Positions 56,010-64,000 of a DNA stretch of 64,000 bases are shown piece after piece. Position 1 is the first letter of the stretch, and the number at the start of each line of letters is the position of its first letter. The notes beneath the pieces were generated by a model, which saw only the letters and a program-made list of their open reading frames with translations, ran no database searches and was not told where the DNA came from. The stretch spans positions 28,735,414-28,799,413 of the forward strand of contig JALMGJ010000002.1 of assembly GCA_023362775.1 (NCBI GenBank), written 5' to 3'. This DNA is from Charina bottae (lineage: Eukaryota; Chordata; Lepidosauria; Squamata; Charinaidae). The position numbers were made by a program, and so were the translations under genes.

Positions 56010-56300
56010 CTGGTCATCATCCTCTTGTCTTTCCTTCCATCTTTCCCAGCATTACAGCCTTCTCCACAGAGCTAGGTTTTTGTATAATCTGTCGAAAGTA
56101 GGATAATTTGAGCTTGGTCATTTGTGCCTCGAGTGAGAACACTGGGTTGATTTGTTCAATGATCCATTGGTTTGGTTTCTTGGCTGACCATGTATTCTCA
56201 GGAGTCTTCTCCAACACCAAAGTTCAAGAGCATCACTCCTCTTTCTCTCTGGCTTCTTCAAAGTCCAACTTTGAAGAGGAGACTGATTGACTCTAAGCAA
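56010..56300 (-). mobile_element. Old RTE/Bov-B-like carboxy fragment
   Basis: In two frames it reads DALELWCWRRLLRI...RNQTNGSLNK and SSVEKAVMLGKMEGKTRG, the carboxy end of RTE ORF2. It is more diverged from Bov-B than the other copies. Confidence 0.7.
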
Positions 56301-57185
56301 GATAAACCTGTGAATGGGGGCAGGATTTATATGAATTGAAATGTGTTATGGGCTTGGTACTCATCCTGGGGTAAAGCATGATTTCTTTTAATCATGGATG
56401 GTTGAAGAGAAAATAAATCTGACTGTCGAATCACACTGTATCAAGTCCTGATCCACAATATAATGTCTGTGTTCACGTAAGAAAGAAAACAGAGAGCATC
56501 AAATCTTCCTACACTGTAACGTAATAGATTGCTCTATCTTTGGTCAGGTTTCTTCAGCCATATATTTCCCCCACTTATTATTCTGTCTGTCCTACATAGT
56601 GGTAACTGCAACCTAGAGTATGGTATCTAAGTATGCTACATGTTTATTGAGGTGGATACTAGGAACTGTATCACTGAAGTCCTTGCAGTCATCCACTGAG
56701 ATTTTTTAAAGTCCTGCTGAGCAACAAAAACTTCTGAAAGCCACATATTTGGGGACTTGTCCAGGAAAAGCATCACATGGTACAGAGTCTTCCTCCATGT
56801 GAAGAAGAAGTGAGAAGGCAAAATTCCAGAGGCTTTCCTAAACTGAATCATGGTAAATCCTGGCTATGCCCTAGAGTAGGACACAACACTGCTTCTTGTG
56901 CCCTATATATCTGTGAGGTAGCTATGACACCATTAGTGTCCTATGCGTGCTACTGAAAAAATGTATTTATATAGTCTTGTGGATGGCATACAGAAGGGCG
57001 TAGAAAACCGTATGGTTCTGGGGAGAGTTCTAACTAGATTAGTAGTTTTCAGACATCTTTTATCATTATGTTTACTATATTGTTATTGCTTACTGTTATT
57101 ATTGTTGGTCGTACAGTCAGCCAGATGTTTAGACTGGATTTGGCATTTTTGTCCATCTATTGGGTCCTACATTAAAGTTATCATC
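56301..57185. other. Unassigned spacer
   Basis: No exon, RT motif or terminal repeat was recognised. Confidence 0.4.
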
Positions 57186-57434
57186 TCAGTATATAAGCTG
57201 TTCCAAGTAAAGCAGCCTTTTGCAATTTACTGATGGTAATTTTGTCAATGCCAGTAGGGTAAAAGTGATGCTCCAGATTTTTGGAATTACACCCAAGGTG
57301 CATGTTACTATTGGTACTATCTTTGCTTTCTTTTGCCACAGTCTTTCTACATCTATTTGCAGGTCTTTATATTTTGTGATTTTCTCCAGTTCTTTCTCTT
57401 CTATTCTGCTGTTTCCAGATATTTCAATGTCCAT
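57186..57434 (-). mobile_element. Carboxy-terminal fragment of a non-LTR retrotransposon
   Basis: It reads MDIEISGNSRIEEKELEKI, ITKYKDLQIDVERLW and VPIVTCTLGVIPK, a pattern seen at the end of RT proteins of several animal LINE clades. The clade was not resolved. Confidence 0.5.
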
Positions 57435-57704
57435 ATAAAAAGTCTAAAATGGCTTTTAGAAAGTGGTGTTGCGTTTTTTTTTTTAAATAAATGAAGGAGC
57501 TGACTGCCACTAAAGGTTTAAAATACTCTTTTGTTCCAAAGAAGAGAATAAGGGGAGAGATTTGTTGAAAAGGGAGTTGGCAGAAAGACCATTAGCTGTC
57601 ATTGGAAAGTGAGGGAAAACCTTAATCCAGTTTTGGTGGAAAATAAAGTTTCTAAGGAAGGATTCCCAGGAGGGAAAGGAATAACAAAGGAATCAGTGCA
57701 TGAA

Positions 57705-57998
57705 AGTGAAAGGTCCGCTGTGCAAGCACCGACTCATTACTGACCCTTTGTCGGGATGCCTCTTTCGCTGACATTTTCTTGGCAGACTATAGAGCGGGCT
57801 GGTTTGCCATTGCCTTCCCCAGTCATGATTACCTTTCCCCCAGAAAGCTGGGTACTCATTTTACCGATCTCGGAAGGAAGGCTGAGTCAACCTGAGCTGG
57901 CTACCTGAGAAAACAGCTTCCGCTGGGATCGAACTCAGGTTGTGGGGAGAGTTTCAGTTGCAGTACTGCTGCCTACCACTCTGTGCCACACGAAGCTC
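57705..57998 (-). mobile_element. tRNA-derived SINE (family 3)
   Basis: On the minus strand the head GTGTGGCACAGAGTGGTAGGC and B box GAGTTCGATCCC lie at about 57995-57915, followed by a body with GGCTGAGTCAACCTGAGC (plus orientation) and CATTGCCTTCCCCAGTCAT. It is not a tRNA gene. Confidence 0.85.
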
Positions 57999-58137
57999 AC
58001 AATGTCCACTATCCAGACTTTTTTGTCTTCCTTATCAACACTTGTTAAGTCTGGGGTATTGTGTGGCAGATGCTTGCCTGTTTGAATGCTGAAGAGTCGA
58101 TCTTTGAGTGAGATGGATGGTGACTAAATTCGAAATA

Positions 58138-58184
<47 letters not shown>

Positions 58185-58186
58185 AT
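58138..58186. repeat. (AAAT)n microsatellite
   Basis: About twelve AAAT units following a GGTGACTAAATTCGAAATAT tail typical of LINE or SINE ends. Confidence 0.9.
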
Positions 58187-58304
58187 TTAAGTCTCAGATC
58201 ATTTTGACTTGTTTATTTTCTATTATTTTGTCTATTTTGTGGTCCCAACAGATCTTGCTTGCAGGCAATATATCTTGCAGATATTCCAATGCACCATTGT
58301 TTCT

Positions 58305-60580
58305 ACATTATTTATTTGTTTATTATTTAAATTTGTATCACCGCTCATCTCCTCTATACCAGGGAACTCTGGGCAGTTCACAACAACAAGTTAAAAATAT
58401 AAAATTACAACAACAATAATTTACATATAAAATCCAAATAGAAAGATGTTAATAATAAGGCGGGTTTCATGGCACCAGCCAGTCCCAAGAGGAACTATTG
58501 GCATTCCCATCCCAAGCAAGGCAGCAGAACAAGGTCTTAAAATCTTTCTGGAAGTTTGGGAGCGAAGAAACTGGCCACAGCTCCAGGGGAAAGGTATTCG
58601 AAAGGGTGGGCACTACTGCAGAGAAGGCATGCCTCCTGGATCCCGCTAGATGATTTTGCCGATGGGATCTGTAGCATGCCCTCTCTGCATGACCGAGTGG
58701 GATGGGTCCATGTTCAAGGGATGAGACGGTCCCTCAGGTAACCTGGTCCCATGCCATGTAGGGCTTTAAAGGTGATAACCAATACCTTGAATTGGACCCG
58801 GAAGCACACAGGTACCCAATGCAGCTCGCGCAGCAGCGGTGTTACATGGGCCGATCTTACAGCACCCATAACTGTCCATGTGGCCACATTCTGGACCAGC
58901 TGAAGCTTCCAGATCCTTTTTAAGAGTAGCCCCATGTAGAGCGCATTGCAATAGTCTATATGGGGATGAATAGGGCATGAGTGACTGTTCGGAGGGCATC
59001 TCGATCCAGGAATGGGCACAACTGGTGCACAACCCAAAGTTGTGCAAAGCCCTCGTGGCCACGGCTGCCACATGCTCTTCGAGACGTGAGTCCAGGAGGA
59101 CCCCCAAGTTCCGCACCAGCTCCGAATTGGGCAGTGCTACCCAATCCAGGACCAAAGATGAAAACTTCCTGGAATCCGAGAGGCCATCAATCCACAGCCA
59201 CTCCGTCTTACCAGGGTTCAGCTGAACCCTGTTGTTCCCCATCCAGACCTCCACAGCCCACAGGGACTCAGACAGGGCATCGACCGCATCACTTACTTTA
59301 CCCGGGATGATAATATACAATTGAGTATCATCCGCATATTGATGATACCTCAACCCGTGGTGACGGATGATCTCACCCAACGGCTTCATATAGATGTTAA
59401 ACAGGAGAAGGGAGAGCACTGAACCCTGCAGCACCCCACATAAGAGGTGTTGAAGGTCGGATCTCTTCTCTCCTATTACCACCAATTGGGAATGGCCCTG
59501 GAGGAAGGAGGTGGACTAGCATGAAACTACGCCACCCACCCCAAACTCCCTGAGCCGCCCCAGAAGGATACCTTAGTCGATGGTATCAAAAGCTGCCGAG
59601 AGATCTAATAGAGCAAGGATGGATCCATCCCGCCCTCGCCAGAGATCATCCATAAGCACAACCAATGCAATCTCCATCCCATATCCCGGCCTGAAACCTG
59701 ACTGAAAGGGGTCTAGCTAATTCGCTTCCTCAAGGATCCTCTTCAGTTGCAATCCAGTACGGTAGGGTCCAGGGATGACTTCTTGTGGAGGGGGTGCACC
59801 AGTGCCTCCTTAAAGGCCGCCGGGAACACCCCCTCCCCCAGAGATGTATTAATCATCCCCTTGACCCAGCCACACGTCACTTCCCGGGCCAATTTTACCA
59901 GCCAGGAAGGGCACGGATCTAAATGGCATGTGGTGGCGTTTACACTTTGGTGGATCCTGTCCACTTCCTCAGGTCCAACAGGATCAAACCGTTCCCAGAT
60001 AACAGGGCAAGTACGCTCCCCTGGCATCTCCCCAGACTGTGCCTCACGCTTAGAGTCCAACATCCGAGTGATTTTATCCTGCAGATGTCCTGAAAACTCT
60101 TCCGAACAGCCCTGTAAATGGGTCACTGATTGAACTTGACCCAAAAGAGATTTGGTAATCTTAAACAGGGCCGTTGGATGGCATTCTGCAGACCCAATAA
60201 GAGTGGAGAAATATTCACGTTTCGCCGCTATTACCACCACAAGGTAGGCCTTAATAGTGGCTCTAGATTGTGTTCGGTCAGATTCAGTCTTCGTTTTTCT
60301 CCAGCGGCGCTCCAGATGTCTCTTCACCCTCTTCAACACCCTCAACTCCTCCGTAAACCATGGGGAGTGACAGGTTGAACTTGGCAAGGGAGGTCACACA
60401 GGGACGATTCTGTCCAAGGCCTCGGCCGCCTCCCTATTCCAGGCTATGGTTAGGGCCTCCACTGGACCGTGCAGCAGATCCTTGGGTATCACCCCCAGCT
60501 CCCTCTGAAACCTCATTGGGTCTATAAGTCACTGGGGGCAGACCAATCAAATAGGTCCTGCTTCCCTGTGGAGTGGGTGT
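58305..60580 (-). mobile_element. L2/CR1-like LINE, 5'-truncated, 2.3 kb
   Basis: Minus-strand frames 60387-59743 (HSPWFTEELRVLKRVKRHLERRWRK, then HLDPCPSWLVK) and 59485-58766 ([43 protein letters not shown]) give the RT. The carboxy region [10 protein letters not shown]...LRELHWVPV and [18 protein letters not shown] follows at 58990-58720. A few stops and shifts occur. It is the same family as 6356-7460 but better preserved. Confidence 0.88.
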
Positions 60581-60759
60581 CAGATTTCTTATACTATATG
60601 ATATTGGTAAATTGGATTTCTTTTCAATGCAAAAGTGTTTTGGCAAATTGCATCTTTTACAAAGCACAGCATTCTCATGGTGACGTGAAGTGCAGGTGCA
60701 AGATAACAACGGTCACGTGTGTATTGTTTTGACTAGATTGCATGGGAACAAGGTCTCCT

Positions 60760-61272
60760 GATATCCTTCCATGGGAAGCCTTGCTCAAGGCCCCCTGAGC
60801 AAGGAACGGGGGGAACTCAGTGCGTAGATGCAGCACTGCTATATGCTTTGAGGCCTAGTGTGTGTCACAGCTAACTTCCAGCCAATCAGAAAGCTAGAAG
60901 AACTGAATATACAACCATGCAAAATGGTGTTCTATGTCTTCTTGATTTCTAGTGTCTCTTAGCCATGTAGTTCTTCACGTGTTCACTTCCCATGGACTGG
61001 GCAGAGTGAGCTATGCCTGGCTTTGGGTATAGGCCATGGCAGGAACTCTGGCCCTGGGATCAATACACGGAACTCTGCTTACAAGTTTGTTTTGTTTTTT
61101 CCTTTTACAATGATGTATCCTGTATATTCATCTTTTTCATTTTTGCGATAATGTGATTGTATCTGCATTATTGCCCTATGCTAAACAGTAAACACTGTTA
61201 GCCCTAACAAGCTGCATTCTTGTCTGTTTATTCTCAAGCCTCGGTTTTTCCCCTTTAAGCCAGCATATACCC
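60760..61272 (+). mobile_element. Candidate 5' LTR of a Ty1/Copia element
   Basis: The block ends near ATATACCCCATCAGG, immediately followed by TTACGGGCCCAGAGAG, the kind of primer-binding leader that precedes Copia gag. The left limit is uncertain. Confidence 0.4.
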
Positions 61273-64000
61273 CATCAGGTTACGGGCCCAGAGAGAAATT
61301 TGCGTTTTCTTTGCTGCGTTGGACCTGGCTGTAAAAGGGAGTTTGTTTTTAGAGGCTGGTTTCAGAGTAAACATGTTGTCTTTGAGTGGTCAGCAATGGC
61401 TGAACAGTGTCTGGTCAGTCTGCCATTTGAGCCTTCAGTGTGTGGAGATGGAATCATTCTTTTTGCAAGAAGAAGATTTGTGGCAGTAAGTGGCAAATCC
61501 ACTTCCAGAGATCCCTGGAGGATTCAGAGGATTTCTCTGAAGAAGTGCAAGCATGTTTGGACTGTGCTTATGGCATTTTTGCTTTTGGGACTCAAATCCT
61601 CTGAACGGAATATCAGCAACCCACGGACTGTGTAATGGGTGCTGAGCGGCTGTTGGAGCCTTTATTACACAGTGGAACTCTGTTGCCCTTGGTGGTCTAT
61701 TAAGACAGCTTTATAGTTTGAAGCTGCAACCGGTGAGACTGTGATGACCTGCCTTGGTGAGTTCTAGACTTTGTTTGCTGCAAAAAGGCATGAACGAGAA
61801 GGCTTGTTTTTCTGGCACTGTGAAAAAGCGTGCGTGATTTTGTACAAGCCACTTCCAGGAGCCGCCTGCTGCTGCTGTCCCTGGGAATTCCTAACAGAGT
61901 GTTCCAGCTGAAGTTAAACCTGGTATGGAATTTACTTTTGCCGTGGTTTGCTGTGATTCTACAAGGCTGTTCCCTGCCCCGATGTCCAGCGGATGCAAGA
62001 AGCCTGATTTACGAAGGGAGGGGACGCCAGATGCCAGGAGTCAGCTGAACAACGAATCCGAGTTTTCTACTCTGCTGGGCTGCTGTTGTGTAAGCATTTC
62101 TCTACAGAGACTCTGTTTTTGAATTCGGCTCGCTGTAAAGTTTGTAAACATGGACGGTTATTGTTACAAATGTCAGCCTTGAGTTCAGCAAGTAATTTTG
62201 GCTGATATTTCTGTGTAAGAATGTGTATGTGTACACTTGTTGTTTTTCTCTCCTCAGTGTTCCAGCCCTGGTCAAGTCTGAGTGTACTAGGTGCTGAATG
62301 TTTCATTGCGATATGAAACTGCTTGTGTTGAGACTGAGTGTGTTAGAGACAAACCTGTAACATCAAGTGTGTGAGATGCTGTGGAGATTGTGTGGACAGG
62401 ACATTGTGTGTTTAATGTTCCCCACATCATAAATGCATCCATAAAGTTTTCACAAAGTACTGGGGTATCCTGGGATGGGAGAGTGTGTCTCAGATAGCCA
62501 AATGCATTCTGAGTTAGAACCCAGGAAATGTGCAAAGGTTTCTTGATTGTGTTGTGTGTAAACAATCTAAAATCAGGACTGTGTCTGTTACTAGGCAAAG
62601 TGACAGAGTGTTAACTAGACCATTTCAGTTGGTTCATAGAGATCTAGTTAGCCCCCATGTCCCAAGTAATGGTGGGGTGCGAGTTTCATGTTCCTTCTGG
62701 TTGATGATCATACCTGCTTGTGTTGTTGCTACTTGTTGAAGTCTAAAGCGAAGGTCTGTGCTCGCTTTGAAGTGTATGTAGCAATGGTAGGATGAAAATA
62801 AGGTCAGTTTCAGTCAGATTGTAGTGGAGTGTTCCTGAGCCATGTGTTCCAGAATTGGCTTTGCAGGAAAATATTCTCCCAAAGACTTGCCAATGTTGGA
62901 ATTCTAGCTGAGTGTTGGTGTTATGAATACCATAAAAATAGCCTGCTGTTAGTTGCTCAAGTGCCATCCCATGTCTGGGGAGAGGCTGCCTTGATTGCAG
63001 TGTGTGGTTTCTAACTAACAGGTAGTAGAATTCAACTGTAAAAAGAAGTTATTTTTCTTTGGTATGGCAAGCGCCCCTCACTGAAGTGCCTGCATGTCTG
63101 TGAAACATTTGCGTGTGTTCACAACCCCAGGTCACAGAGAAGGAAGAACCAAGGAAGCAGAGTGCTTCAGGTTGTTGGTTGTTGGTTGTTGATTAAAATC
63201 CAAGGCTTATCGTTGTTTCATTAAGCCATGGTCAAATCCAAATCTCCAGAAGTGCTTTATTTTTAAGCAGCCTACTGGTTGGGAAAGGTTGTATGCTAAG
63301 GTTGCAGAAGTGTTGCTGCTTTGCTAGTGTAAACCTACTGTCCATGGTTCAGTAGATGGGCAAAAACCAGTTCAGGTTTCTTCTGTTCCCCAGTCTCTGA
63401 GTGTGAAAAGGGCCCCTCAGGTGAAGGAGTGGAAATTTCACCTGAGCAGTTGCAGGGCCTGGAGGGGGAGTCAGGTATTAGGAAAGAAGACGGTGATGGA
63501 GGAAGCACAGTGGTCATTCCTCATGGGTCCTCTTATTCCAGGGTGTGTGAAGCCTAACAGATTTGTGATTTAGCAGGTGACAGTGTGTCAAGTTGCCTGA
63601 GAAAACCCAGTCTTTGCTAGATGTGTTGCTCCTGCCTTTGAGAGGCAAGAAGAACATTGGAACACAGCTGTGGATAGTCAGAGTTTTGGTGAAGTATTAA
63701 AAGTAACCAACCTATCCTTTGTTTTAGTAAGCTGTAGGTTCCAGATGAGTGTTCAGAAAGACATTTCTTTCTGATAATACTCTGCAGTGTAAAGCCAGTG
63801 TTGCCCAGGGATTTGTTCACAAGAAGAAGTTTGTGAACTGTGGATCTAGTGTATGCACCCACAGCTAGGCCAGAATATTGACGTGTGGTGCATTTTCTGG
63901 TTGCATAGCGTGGAAACAGGTGTCCATTTACATATTGTGATGTTGGCACAGCATATTTGAATGTAGATCTCCCTGAAAACAGTGTGTGTAAGGCAAGCGT
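61273..64000 (+). mobile_element. Decayed Ty1/Copia retrotransposon, truncated by the window edge
   Basis: Gag-like text lies at 61300-61635. A Copia integrase remnant is at 62525-62720 (VVCKQSK...PFQLVHRDLVSPHVPSNGG) and 62900-63010 (SLLLVAQVPSHVWGEAALIAV). An RT start is at about 63937-63985 (DVGTAYLNVDLPEN, compare DVxTAFLxGxLxE). The order gag-integrase-RT is that of Copia, not Gypsy. Stops are frequent and protease was not recognised. Confidence 0.65.

Noticed and set aside
55737..56106. Frames with FLSF and FIHS repeats
   Set aside because: Products of the (TTTC)n and (ATTC)n runs.
1..64000. CRISPR arrays, rRNA genes, bacterial-type operons or phage genes
   Set aside because: No spaced direct repeats of CRISPR type, no rRNA text and no prokaryotic gene layout were found; this is eukaryotic repeat-rich DNA.

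Overview
The window reads as squamate reptile (lizard or snake) nuclear DNA. The markers are a vomeronasal type-2 receptor (V2R) array, squamate-type Bov-B (RTE) LINEs together with tRNA-derived SINEs of the Sauria type, and dense mixed LINE families (L1, L2/CR1-like, Rex1-like, Penelope). There are no bacterial operons, no CRISPR arrays and no rRNA. The species cannot be fixed from the sequence.

Host genes: all recognisable host coding sequence is V2R and lies on the minus strand. One copy (gene B, 29057 down to 19079) can be assembled from six exons. All splice sites are canonical, the phases are compatible and no stop is visible. It encodes about 867 residues: signal peptide, Venus-flytrap ligand-binding domain, cysteine-rich domain and seven-helix domain. 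Around it lie copy A (an intact exon 3 at 1435-2262, its 3' half expected beyond the left edge and its exon 2 missing), copy C (exons 5 and 6 at 42774-36917, with an in-frame TGA) and copy D (an orphan exon 5 with a stop at 30890-30764). Introns, a SINE and an older DNA-transposon repeat are shared between copies, so the array grew by tandem duplication. A Bov-B scrap found only in copy A was inserted afterwards.

Layout: 1-2.8 kb copy A; 2.8-18 kb nested LINEs (three L1 copies carrying inserted L2, hAT-like and zinc-finger LINE elements, then a Vingi/I-like tail); 18-29.1 kb gene B; 29.1-31.4 kb LINE and hAT-like debris with orphan exon D; 31.5-34.7 kb a Rex1-like LINE split by an L1 insertion; 34.7-36 kb unassigned; 36-42.8 kb copy C with L1 pieces and microsatellites in its intron; 43-48.9 kb a nearly intact Bov-B abutting a Penelope-like element with inverted terminal repeats; 49-55.2 kb two Ty3/Gypsy remnants, the second with an intact SCAN-like gag; 55.2-60.6 kb microsatellites, SINE, RTE and L2 pieces; 60.7-64 kb a decayed Ty1/Copia element cut by the window edge.

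Functionally, only gene B looks able to make a product, a pheromone-type chemoreceptor of vomeronasal neurons. Everything else is V2R debris or mobile DNA. No clearly new system was found. The items most worth a second look are the V2R birth-and-death record, the Penelope element with hammerhead-like terminal repeats, the SCAN-like Gypsy gag, and the nearly open Bov-B.
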